Shown one piece after another: positions 1 through 9,357 of a stretch of 64,000 nucleotides of DNA (its first letter is position 1; each line of letters begins with the position of its first letter). This stretch comes from Elymus sibiricus (lineage: Eukaryota > Streptophyta > Magnoliopsida > Poales > Poaceae): the NCBI GenBank assembly GCA_039707655.1, contig CM077670.1, positions 142,270,001 to 142,334,000 on the forward strand. The letters are read 5' to 3'. The notes under the pieces were generated by a model. It saw nothing but the letters and a program-made list of their open reading frames with translations. It did no database searches and was not told where the DNA came from. The position numbers and the translations under genes were made by a program.

Positions 1-615
1 GTAGGTCTTGAATTGGCCGCTGGTGAACTGCGTGCCGTTATCCGTGATGATGCGGTTGGGGACGCCGAAGCGGCACACCCGGCCCTTGATGAACTTGACC
101 GCTGACCCTGCCGGAATAGTCCGGACAGGCTCCACCTCCACCCATTTGGTGAACTTGTCGATGGCGACGTAGAGGTAGCGATAGCCGCCAGCCGCGCGAG
201 GGAAGGACCCGAGGATATCCAGCCCCCAGACCACGAAAGGCCACGAGAGAGGGATGGTCTGGAGCCCTTGCGCCCGCTGGTGGATCTGCTTGGAGTGGAA
301 TTGGCAGGCCTCGCATGCCTAGACCAGCCCCGCGGCATCCTCGAGCGCAGTGGGCTAGTAGAAACGGCTGCGGAATGCCTTACCTACGAGGGTGCGTGAG
401 GACGAATGGTGGCCGTAGTCGCCTCCGTGGATGTCGGCAAGCAGCTCACGCCCTTGCTCCTTGGATATGCACCGCTGCATGACTCCGTTTGGGTGGTGGC
501 GGTACAGGTCACCCTCCCTCAAGTGGTAGAGCGCGGCCTGGCGGACCACACGCTCTGCTTTTGCGTCGATCTCCAGGAGAGCGCCGCCCTCCAGGTAGGC
601 CTTGATCTCTGGGGT
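1..615 (-). pseudogene. Integrase of element B (partial, two internal stops)
   Basis: This would insert the cDNA of element B into chromosomes. It continues in the same frame as the RT segment after the stop at 616-618. The zinc-binding H-H-C-C region is visible around 549-290 (HIHGG-GHH side and a CEACQFH side), followed by the catalytic core with a first Asp in the IDKFTKW context and a second in ITDNGTQF. The last catalytic Glu lies beyond the window. In-frame TAG codons interrupt it at 355-357, in the position of the usual Trp of the FYW motif, and at 319-321. Both are explainable as single C-to-T changes at CAG/CTG sites. It cannot make a full-length integrase as read. Confidence 0.85.
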
Positions 616-2943
616 CTAGCTTTCAGGCTGCGGCTTGAGCACCAGCAGCAGGCGAGTGCCTGAAGCTGGTCCGCAGTCTGGTGCACCCATGGGTGGTGCG
701 GGGGGGAGCTCCTCGTGAGGCACCGGGCGGTTGGCGATCGGAGGCACCGCTGACGGCTTCAGGAGCCGCTCCTCGAAGATGCCGGGGCTCTGGGGCTCGC
801 GGCGGGAAGCGCGTTTGGCGATTTCGTCCACCTCGCTATTGTCGCTGCGAGGGATGTGCTGTAGCTCCATGCCCATGAAGCGCTTCTCGATCTTGCGCAC
901 CTCCTCCAGGTAGGCCGCCATGTGCTCATCCTTCGGCTTGTACTTCTTGTTGGAGAAGTTGATGAGGAGCTGCGAGTCCCCCTTGATGACGATGCACCTG
1001 ACTCCAAGCGCAATGGCAGCCTTGAGCCCAGCGATGAGTCCCTCGTACTCGGCGATGTTGTTGGAGACCTTGTCGGTGCGCCCAAAGCAGAGCTGTACTG
1101 CGTAGTAAAGCTTGTTGCCTGTGGGTGTAGTGAGAACCACCCCAGCCCCCACGCATTGGCGCGCGAAGGCCCCGTCGAAGTGCATGCTCCAGCCTCCGGA
1201 GGTGGCCTCCTCGGGCAAGGGCGACTCCTCCTCGGGCTCGCCCTGGTGTGGGTCCGTCCACTCTGCCACGAAGTCCGCCAAGGCCGCGCCCTTGATGGTC
1301 CTGGTGGTGAGGAACTCCAGCTCGAAAGGCTGCAGCTCGATGTTCCATTCGGCGACGCGGCCGGTGGCGCTTGGGCTCCGCAGGACATGCTCCAGCGGGT
1401 AGGATGAGATCACTCTGATTGGGTGACCCTGGAAGTAGTGGCGCAGCTTCCTGGAGGCCATGAGGAGCGCCAGGAGGAGCTTCTTCTGCATGGGGTATCG
1501 TTCGCGCGCGTCTCGCAGCACCGTACTGACGAAGTAGACGGGGTGCTCGACGAGGCGCGTGACCGTGGTGTCCGAGTCGTGCTCACCAAGGAGCTCAGGC
1601 TGCTGCGCCGCGGAGGCCTCCGGATGCGGCACCACGGGGGCCTCCAAAGGCTGGGCTCCAGAGGCCTCCCGAGGGGACATGGGGGCCTCCTGAGGACGGC
1701 CCTCGGTAGGCGCCGGCAGGGCCTTAAGGGGCACCAGCGATACCTCCACGGGGGTGGCATCCGCAGGCGCAGGCTCGGCAGGCTTCTTCTTGGCGCAGAC
1801 TCGCTCCTCCCGTTCTGCCACAAGGGTCGCGCTGGCCGTTTGGGGAGTGGCCGCCAAGTACAATAGCAGGCGCTCGCGTGGGCGCGGGGCGACCATGACG
1901 GGAGGGCTCGTGAGGTACCTTTTGAGATCCTCGAAGGCCGCATCGGCCTTAGGAGTCCACTTGAAGGGGCCAGGCCTCTTCATGAGCTTGAAGAAAGGCA
2001 GAGCCCACTCGCCGAACTTGGATATGAAGCGACCGAGCGAGGCCATGCACCCTGCCAGGCGCTGCATCTCCTTGAGGTTGCGGGGCGGCCGCATTTCCTC
2101 GATAACCTTAATCTTCTCAGGGTTGGCCTCAATGCCGCGATGAGAGAGCAGGAAACCAAGGAGCTTGCCGGAAGGGATACCAAAGATGCACTTGGCGGGG
2201 TTAAGCTTGAGGTTGACCTTGCACAGGTTGGCAAAGGTTTCTCTCAGGTCCTCGATGAGGGTGCGCGCCTCGCGTGTTTTGATGATGATGTCGTCGACAT
2301 AGGCCTCCGCATTCCTCCCCATCTGGCACCCCAGGCAGATGCGCATCAGCCTCTGGAAGGTAGCCCCCGCACTCTTCAGGCCAAAGGGCATGAACACGTA
2401 GCAGAACACTCCGCAGGGGGTGATGAAGGCGGTTTTCTCCTCGTCCTCCCTTGCCATCTTGATTTGGTGGTAGCCTGAGAAGGCGTCCAGGAAGCAGAGC
2501 AGATCGCACCCGGTGGTGGAGTCTACAATCTGGTCGATCCTGGGCAGTGGGAAGTGGTCCTTGGGGCAGGCCTTGTTGAGGTTGGTGAAGTCGACGCACA
2601 TTCGCTTGCCGCCGTGTGGCTTGGCGACGACAATGGGGTTGGCGATCCACTCCGGGTGGAGCACTTCGCGGATGATTCCGGTGTCTTGGAGTTTCTCAAC
2701 CTCTCCAATGATGAAGTCCTGCTTCTCGGGTGCCTGGCGCCGTACCTTCTGCTTGACAGGGCGCGCGTTGGGGCATACCGCCAAGTGGTTCTCGATCTCC
2801 TCCCTTGGCACGCCGGGCATGTCTGAGGCTGTCCAAGCGAACATATCAACGTTCGCACGAAGGAAGTCGATGAGGGCGCCCTCTTGCTCGGGGGAAAGGC
2901 CGCTGCCGATGGTCAGGAAGGGGCCCGCGCCACCCCCATCCAA
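616..2943 (-). CDS. Reverse transcriptase / RNase H segment of element B polyprotein
   Basis: A single open frame of 775 codons. It holds an RT domain over roughly residues 80-290, with LPRIDQIVD, LDAFSGYHQI and the catalytic YVDD near residue 215. The Ty3-type RNase H follows, with TGRVAEWNIEL near its end. It is split by a Pro/Ala/Glu-rich stretch of about 90 residues after LVAEREE. A second RNase H (Tat-type, archaeal-like) begins at HFDGAFA and ends near DEIAKRA. The enzyme would copy the element RNA into DNA in the cytoplasmic particle. The first Met is only the start of the open stretch, because the polyprotein really enters from the protease frame upstream. The stop at 616-618 (TAG) is premature, since the same frame continues as integrase. 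Confidence 0.92.
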   Translation of the reverse strand: MDGGGAGPFLTIGSGLSPEQEGALIDFLRANVDMFAWTASDMPGVPREEIENHLAVCPNARPVKQKVRRQAPEKQDFIIGEVEKLQDTGIIREVLHPEWIANPIVVAKPHGGKRMCVDFTNLNKACPKDHFPLPRIDQIVDSTTGCDLLCFLDAFSGYHQIKMAREDEEKTAFITPCGVFCYVFMPFGLKSAGATFQRLMRICLGCQMGRNAEAYVDDIIIKTREARTLIEDLRETFANLCKVNLKLNPAKCIFGIPSGKLLGFLLSHRGIEANPEKIKVIEEMRPPRNLKEMQRLAGCMASLGRFISKFGEWALPFFKLMKRPGPFKWTPKADAAFEDLKRYLTSPPVMVAPRPRERLLLYLAATPQTASATLVAEREERVCAKKKPAEPAPADATPVEVSLVPLKALPAPTEGRPQEAPMSPREASGAQPLEAPVVPHPEASAAQQPELLGEHDSDTTVTRLVEHPVYFVSTVLRDARERYPMQKKLLLALLMASRKLRHYFQGHPIRVISSYPLEHVLRSPSATGRVAEWNIELQPFELEFLTTRTIKGAALADFVAEWTDPHQGEPEEESPLPEEATSGGWSMHFDGAFARQCVGAGVVLTTPTGNKLYYAVQLCFGRTDKVSNNIAEYEGLIAGLKAAIALGVRCIVIKGDSQLLINFSNKKYKPKDEHMAAYLEEVRKIEKRFMGMELQHIPRSDNSEVDEIAKRASRREPQSPGIFEERLLKPSAVPPIANRPVPHEELPPAPPMGAPDCGPASGTRLLLVLKPQPES

Positions 2944-3761
2944 CGATACTTTCTTGGTCTCGGCCCGTTCCTGGGAGAACAGCAGCTTCTTCTTCGCGGG
3001 CGCCGGCTCGGCAAGCTCGCAAGCTCAGGGGCGTCCTCCTCAGCTAGGGACGCGGTGGCGGCCGCCTTGTAGGCGTGTGCGAGGGCGCGCACCGCATCAT
3101 TTTCCTCGCAATGGACGGTGAGGGTGCCGACACTGCCGGGCATCTTGATGAGGCCGTAAGCGTGGTGCGTTGCGGCCATGAACTTGGAGAGCGCCGGGTA
3201 GCCCAAGATGGCGTTGTAGGGTAGGCCGATGCGAGCCACATCAAAGATGATGAACTCCGTACGGTAGTTCTCGCGGGTGCCGAAGGTGACGGGAAGGTGC
3301 ACCTGCCCCAGGGGGGCAGTGGAGCCGCCAGTGACGCCCGAGAAGGGCCTGGTGGGCGCCAGACGCCCACCTGGTGCCTGGAGCGTCTCGAAAGTCTCCA
3401 CAGAGAGCACATTGAGGCCAGCGCCGCCATCGATGAGCGTCTTGGTGACGGCCACACCGCCGATAGTCGGAGTACATAGCAGAGGGACAGCCCCCGCAGC
3501 TCTAGTGGACTTGGGGTGATCGCTGGCGTCGAAGGAGGTGGGGAACTCGGACCACTTGAGGCGGCCGGCAGACTCGGGCGCCGGAAGGGCCGCGCTCACT
3601 TCGCGCAAGAAGCGCTTGAGGTGGTGGCTGGACGGAGGGGCCTGGGCCCCTCCCAGGATGCAGGCCACCCCTCGGGGCTCCTGGGAGCCCCCGCTGGTGA
3701 CAATGCCCTTGGTTGGGCGGCGACCGTTGACGCCGTTCAGCATGGACGAGCCGTGTGGCAA
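2913..3761 (-). pseudogene. Aspartic protease region of element B polyprotein
   Basis: The frame holds the retroviral-type aspartic protease core with active-site motif IDGGAGLN (Asp-Gly-Gly in place of Asp-Ser/Thr-Gly, common in this lineage), then GYPALSKF near the flap/strand region and a typical HHAYGLIKMPG stretch. It should cut the Gag-Pol polyprotein during particle maturation. Its frame differs from the RT frame. The change occurs at a tandem duplication of the 8-mer GCAAGCTC at 3011-3018 and 3019-3026, so the last 30 or so residues (Arg/Pro/Ser rich) are read in the wrong frame. The segment from 2913 to 2943 overlaps the RT frame because of this shift. Confidence 0.85.
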
Positions 3762-4262
3762 CTCCGTAGCGCGCGCCGCACAGCGCCGCGTGGCCGCGCC
3801 GCGGCCCGAAGGAGGAGGGAGACAAGGGGCGGTGCGCCCGGGTTGCTCAACGCGCCGCGGAGGAGCGGGCGAGGAGCGAGGGGGCGCCTGGCCGCCGCTG
3901 GCGGCGGAGACGAGCTCGGTGATGCGTTCGAGCTAGGCGTCGCGACCGTCCTTGGCGGGGCGACAACGCAGTAGCCCCTATGCCATGAGCAGCGCGATGC
4001 GCGGAGAGGGAGGGCCGCGACCTACGGGCGAGGTGGCGGTGGAGGAGAGGCCATGCTCCTGTTCGCTCACCGACGGGCGGAGGGAGGAGGATGCCCGCCC
4101 CACAACGGGCTTGGTGATGGCGCGTGGGCGCCGCCCAGGGTCACCTCGGACGGCAGGTGCCGCACGGACCCTGGCGGCGGCCCGGCGCACATCGGCGTCG
4201 TCCATATCGATGCTGACATCGAGGTCGAAGGCGCGAAGACGGCAAGTCCCCCTACCTGGCAT
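3762..4262 (-). pseudogene. Gag remnant of element B (core domain missing)
   Basis: Between the primer site and the protease only about 500 bp remain. An Ala/Arg-rich frame beginning near 4262 hits a stop at 3978. A further stop, TAG at about 3935-3937, follows before an ERITELV-like segment. I see no conserved Gag helical core and no CCHC zinc knuckle, which normally take 350 or more codons in Tat-type elements. The simplest reading is an internal deletion of most of gag. This makes B dependent on Gag from other copies even before its pol decayed. Confidence 0.6.
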
Positions 4263-4268
4263 GCCAAA
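4252..4268 (-). other. Primer-binding site of element B
   Basis: On the minus strand the bases directly inside the LTR start with TTTGGCATGCCAGGTAG. TGG right after the LTR, followed by a run that could pair with a tRNA 3' end, is the expected position and form. I did not identify the tRNA. Confidence 0.6.
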
Positions 4269-5147
4269 TGTCGGAGTCTAGGATCTGTGTCCAAGAAACT
4301 TCTCCAAGAACTTAGGATTCGAACTCTGGGGGACTTTGCTTGGCGACCTATGGCACGACGGCAACTACGGCGGGATCACGACGGGCTCACTGGCTCTCAC
4401 CGGACACGAAGGGGACGCGCGAGCTACCCAGGTTCGGGCCACTGTGCGGTGTAATACCCTACTCCTGCCTGTGTTGGATTGCTCTGTAGTGGAGAGCTTG
4501 TGGCTCGAGGTACATGAGGTGTGGGGGAGAATGAATCGATGCCCTTACATGGAGGCGGCCCTGCCCCTTTTGTAGTGCCTTGGTCCTCTTCCCCGAAAAT
4601 ATGAGCGGGGATGGGTGGCCACAGGGTGGCAATTCAAAGGGGGACAGGCGCACATGTCTATCCTGACTAAAGGCGGTCTCCGCTTGATAAAGTAGTCTTC
4701 GTGACGCGCTGGTGGGCTTGGCGATGACCTTCGTCCTGGCGCGCCGATCCGTCCTGATCTTCTATCACCAAAGAGGAAAACCTTTGGAACTTGCTTTGGG
4801 GGAGGCAGATGCCACTGCTCCCTTATCACCAGAATGGAAACCTGTCTGAGCTGTACCCTGCTATCCTTGCCCTGGCATCGGGACGTCACCCACGTGAGGG
4901 GCCAGCTGTAGCAGCGGCTGGTGCCGTTCGTCACGCCCCGCGAAGCGGCCCCGCGAGGGGTTGCCTCACGAGGTGATCTGGGGCCTGCCGGCCTCTCCAG
5001 GGCCTGGCCTGGCGGAGAGGGGCCTCGCGAGGCTAGCTCCTCGCGAGGCGATTCCCCCCTGTTCAACGGCGCCGGGGCCAGCCCAAGCGTCGCCTCCTGG
5101 GCCAGAGGCAGACGGGCCGTGGTACCCTGGTTCCCACTGGGCTGACA
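4269..5147 (-). repeat. 5' LTR of element B
   Basis: The 879-bp segment begins TGTCGG and ends CTGACA on the plus strand, so on the element strand it runs TGTCAG to CCGACA with TGTC/GACA terminal inversions. The left edge abuts the primer site and the right edge abuts a different sequence class (interior of A). It is GC-rich and repeats CGCGAGG/CCTCGCG pieces around 4935-5050. The second LTR is outside the window, so the boundaries rest on end motifs and context. Confidence 0.75.
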
Positions 5148-6218
5148 GAGTACAAGGGGATTGACAACCCTCTTGCCCGCGTTGGGTGCAAGTATTTGCT
5201 CTTGTGATTGCAGGTACTGTTGACCTTTGTTTGCGTGGTTCTCCTATTGGTTCGATAACCTTGGTTCTCTACTGAGGGAAATACTTATCCGCTACTATAT
5301 TGCTTCACCCTTCCTGTTCGGGGAAAATCCCAACGCAGCTCACAAGTAGCAATGCCACTTGGAAATAGTTCGTTAATAAGACTTGATCAACCTTGTTAAT
5401 GGATTCTTTTTGAGGAGCATATGGTCGATGAATTCTGTAAGCACAACTTTCTATAACTCAAGTTTATTCTCTGTTACTTTTAGTTCCAATAAAGTTTAAT
5501 GCATAGGAATGCCCTGTTTAGCCCGTTTTCTGAATTTTCTATGTAATAAAAATGTCCCAACAATAAAAGTTCTCAGAATGTCCTAAAAAGTTAGTATGAA
5601 TTTTTGTGGAATAAATAAGAATTTTTGGCGCTGAAATCATCCCAGGGGAGTGCACCAGGGAGCCACAAGCTCAGGTGGGGCGCTTGCCCCTTGGGCGCGC
5701 CATGGTGAGCTTGTGGGTCCCATGGGACCCCACTCACTAGTAGCCCTGGTCCACAACCTTCTTCCACCTCCAAAAAAATTCAATCTTACTCGCTTGCTCA
5801 AGTTCTTGCTCGTATTCACAATTTTTTTATCTCCTTGCTCGGAGCTCCATTTCCGATACTGTTCGGAGGAATTGCTCCTTAGTATGTGACTCCTCTTTTG
5901 GTCCATTTAGTTTTTGTTCAAGTGGTTCATATTTTGTTTATTTTGCTGCCATTGGTGACCATGAAAATGAGTTTGCATGTTGAATTTACTTGGTCATATG
6001 TAGTTTTGATGCATGATATAGCCTCTAGATACTTGTGGTAGTAGTTGCTATCAATTTTGTTGAGTTTTGTTCACTTTTTATGAGTTGTCTAAAAATTTCA
6101 GAAAAATAAAGATGTTTTGAAGGATGATAAGGGGCTCTACGAGTACTCGGGAAACTTTGCAGGAAGCACTTATATACAGCCTTCCTCGTGACGTCGAGAT
6201 GAGGGTGGATACATTATT

Positions 6219-6347
6219 ATGCCGGAGGACATCACAGCCTACAGGAACGAGTTGGTGGCAGCAGAGGAGGTCCACCCTTGGGATGCTCAGGTGCCTCAGC
6301 CGACCGAATTCCTACTTGGACCGGAAGGATTCTTCGAGTGGCATTGA
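6219..6347 (+). pseudogene. Short open remnant in element A
   Basis: An open stretch of 42 codons plus stop begins MPEDITAYRNELVAAEEV and ends in GPEGFFEWH. Its acidic, aromatic-ended composition differs from the chance frames around it, and it sits just before the CTTGGGGGAG tract at 6369-6378. It resembles the C-terminal tail of a Gag-type or accessory ORF of a gypsy element, but I do not recognise it with certainty. The upstream frame is interrupted at once, so it is at best a 3' fragment. Confidence 0.35.
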
Positions 6348-8360
6348 CCAAGTTAGGCCAAAATCCTAAGCTTGGGGGAGTACGTATTCTCGCCGACATT
6401 TCATTCATGTTATCACATATTCATTACACTTGTTGGTGTTCATTGTTTTCTTTGTATATCTATGTTCGCTTTTATTTGTCCTTCTTTTGTGTGTTTGCAT
6501 AACTTCGAAAAAGCCAAAAATATTTCTTGTTTCTTCTTTCATCGTTTGTTGGGAGTTGTTCGGTGTAAATAGTTTTTCTTGCTTTTCGTTTTTCTTCTTC
6601 TTTCGCTTTGCTCAGAAAAACTAAAAACACCAAAAATATTTCAGTGTGTTTCTCTGAATTTCTTTTCTTTTCTTGAGTCGTCGTAAGGAGAAAACTTCAT
6701 AAGAACTTTCGAGTGGCTTTTATGTGCTTTATTGTCGGTCTAATGAAAAGCTAAATATTTCCTTCTTCTCCTGTGTATATAGCTCTTGCAGATTTTAGCT
6801 TAGTCCATGGCACACTTGCACTATTATAATTTTCACATCATTCGATTGTGCAAGTGAAAGGCAATAATGACGCAAATTTGATGAAGTGATCGTGGTGAAG
6901 AAAAGCTGGTATGAACTCTATTTGTTTTTGTTTTTGTAAATATATTTAACTCAGTAGTCCCGATTCAGCCTATTATGAGTAAACTTGTGTATGATGACAA
7001 TTAGAGATTATAGTTTCTCATGCCATGCTTAAGTAGCAAGGAGTGGATAATATGTTATCTTGTGTGTCAACATGCATTAAAATGATCATGATGTAGTATG
7101 CTAGGTTGGTATCCTCCTCTGAAAAATTCAAATGGTTTGACTTGGCACATGTTCACACATGTAATTGATTCAAACCCAATATTGCCTCTATGATATATAT
7201 GTCCAGAGTGTTTATATCCTCCTCATGCTCGCGTTCAATGTTAATTATTCAAAATGCATGGTTATGATCGTTGTCACTCTCTAGTTGGTCACTTCCCAGT
7301 CCATTTGCTAGACTTCGTCTGTACTCAGCGGAAATACTGCTTGTGCATCCAAAATCCCGAAACAAAGTTATGCCATAAGAGTCCACCATATCTACCTATA
7401 TACGGTATTACCCTGCCGTTCCAAGTAAATTTGCGTGTGCAATCTCTAAACCTTGTAATAAACATCTGTTTTGTGTGCCCCAAAGCTCATGGAGCGGTTG
7501 GGTAGTCAATATCTTCCATGCTAAGTGTGTTTTACTCACGACGAGATATTATTCACTCATCCATCTTGAGAGAGGCTGGTATATAGGATGCCCAGTCCTA
7601 CTTTACTTTAGAAAAAAGCAGTCCCCCCCGGACAGTTGATTGTTGGCAGGCACCCGTGGATTCCGCTAGCCATGGTTTGTGTTTGTACGTGGAGGGGGAG
7701 TAAAAACTTTTTTGCATGGGAACCGCCATTAATGTGTTTAGCATGGAAGATATTGGGAACTCTGTCGTAAACCATGTTCTGAAAGGTACACCACTCAAAA
7801 TGCATTTTATCTCTGTTTGAAATATGAGCTTTGGCACACAAGCAAATCCCTGCTTCCCTCTATGAAGGGCCTATCTATTTACTTTTATTGTTGAGTCATC
7901 ACCTTCTTATTCAAGCACCAATCCTGAGAGCGCTATTGTCATTCTTAGTGTAACATGCATTTGGTCTAACTAATGTTGGGTGTGAACATGAATGGATGTT
8001 TCCTACCCTTAATTACAATGTTTAGTCGCTACTTGAACTTTGGAGGTGCTCTGCATTTATGTTTTGCGGTCTCAGAAAGTGCTAGCAAGATACCACTCTA
8101 TCATATTGTATCATGGTTGTTTGGATAAAGTGTTGATATTCGAGATATAGTATTATTGCTCGCTAGTTGATTATGCCATTGACATGTGTAAATATGGATT
8201 CTAAGTGTTATCATATATGTGGTTAGTTCATGATCTTTGTTGAAAACTTGATTACTAGTTAAGCTTATATACAACAACAGAAGCAAATGAGTTTGCAAAA
8301 GTTTTTGTTTGTCTCTTTCAGTTTGTCAACTGAATTGCTTGAGGACAAGCAATGAGTTAA

Positions 8361-8372
8361 GCTTGGGGGAGT
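8361..8372 (+). other. Polypurine tract of element A
   Basis: GCTTGGGGGAGT lies directly upstream of the LTR start TGATACG. This is the expected priming site for plus-strand DNA and fixes the downstream LTR as a 3' LTR in plus orientation. Confidence 0.8.
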
Positions 8373-9357
8373 TGATACGTCTCCAACGTATGTACTTTTC
8401 CAAACACCTTTTCTCTTGTTTTGGACTCTAATTTGCATGATTTGAATGAAACTAACCTGGGCTGATGCTGTTTTTAGCAGAACTACCTTGGTGTTATTTT
8501 TGTGCAGAAATAAAAAGTTCTCGAAATTGGACAGAACTTTACGGAGATTTTTTCTGGAATATATAAAAAATACTGGCACAAAGAACTACCAGAGGGAGAC
8601 CAGCAGGGAGCCACAAGCTCAGGTGGCACGCCATCCCCCCTGCGGTGCACCATGTGAGCTTGTGGGCCCCACGAGCCTCCGTCTGACCTAATTCCAAGCC
8701 TACACATACCATCGTCCCGAGAAAAAAAATCAAGAGAAAGTTTTATTGCGTTTTATGATACGGAGCTGCCACCACCTCCTGTTCTTCATCGGGAGGCGTA
8801 ATCTGGAGTCCGTTCGGGGCTCCAGAGAGGGGAAATAGACGTCGTCGTCATCAACAACCCTTCTTCATCAACAACCTCATAATGCTCACAACCGGGAGTG
8901 ATTACATTGTAGGCATACTGGAGGTAAATGGAGATGGATGAGATTCTTTATGTAATCGAGTCAATTTGTTAGGGCTTGATCCCTAGTATCCACTTTGTTC
9001 TGAGATTGATGTTGCTATGACTTTGTTATGCTTAATGCTTGTCACTAGGGCCCGAGTGCCATGATTTCAGATATGAACCTATTATGTTTTCATAAATATA
9101 TTTGGATTCTTTATCCTATATGCAAGTTATATGCACCTATTATTGTTCCTATCCGTAGACCCCAAAGTGACAATAATTAGGATACTCTCTGGGGATGACT
9201 ATAATTTGAGGAATTCATTTATTCACTATGTGCTAATACTTTGTTCCGGTTCTCTATTAAAAGGAGCGCCTTAAATACCCCTAGTTTCCATTAGGACCCC
9301 GCTGCCACGTGAGGGTAGGACAAAAGATGTCATGTATGACTATATACGGAATACATG
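8373..9357 (+). repeat. 3' LTR of element A, left part
   Basis: Starts TGATACGTCTCC right after a polypurine tract. It carries a stem-loop with arms CCACAAGCTCA (8611-8621) and TGAGCTTGTGG (8654-8664). It is interrupted after ACATG at 9353-9357 by element C and resumes at 40970. The split LTR adds up to about 1.34 kb. Confidence 0.88.
9353..9357 (+). repeat. Target-site duplication of element C, left copy
   Basis: ACATG here and ACATG at 40965-40969 flank element C exactly. A single copy is expected in the uninterrupted LTR of A. Confidence 0.93.

Larger units (their letters stand above)
1..5147 (-). mobile_element. Element B: Ty3/gypsy (Tat-type) retrotransposon, truncated by window edge
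   Basis: Reading right to left the order is 5' LTR (5147-4269), primer site, gag remnant, protease, reverse transcriptase, two RNase H domains and integrase. This order (integrase last) defines Ty3/gypsy, and the extra RNase H after the RT-RNase H block is a known mark of the Tat lineage. The 3' end and 3' LTR lie left of the window, so neither the target duplication nor LTR divergence can be read. B is inserted in element A, whose interior resumes at 5148. The coding part is broken by stops and a frameshift but keeps a 775-codon RT-RNase H frame. Confidence 0.88.
5148..8372 (+). mobile_element. Element A: interior of a plus-strand LTR retrotransposon (left part lost to B)
   Basis: This AT-rich stretch ends in a polypurine tract directly before the LTR at 8373, so it is the 3' interior of A. 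A segment at 5160-5340 looks like gypsy leader sequence. A block at 5640-5730 repeats an LTR-type stem-loop also found in the A LTR (8611-8664), which suggests an internal rearrangement or an old LTR fragment. No protease, RT or integrase motif occurs in any frame. Only one short open remnant (6219-6347) looks protein-like. From 6370 to 8350 I see only non-coding, T-rich sequence with repeated short direct repeats. Family name not assigned. Confidence 0.7.

Noticed and set aside
3516..3974. Plus-strand frames opposite protease and gag of B
   Set aside because: They are shadows of the GC-rich minus-strand coding sequence, with no promoter, introns or motifs like those of the real antisense genes.
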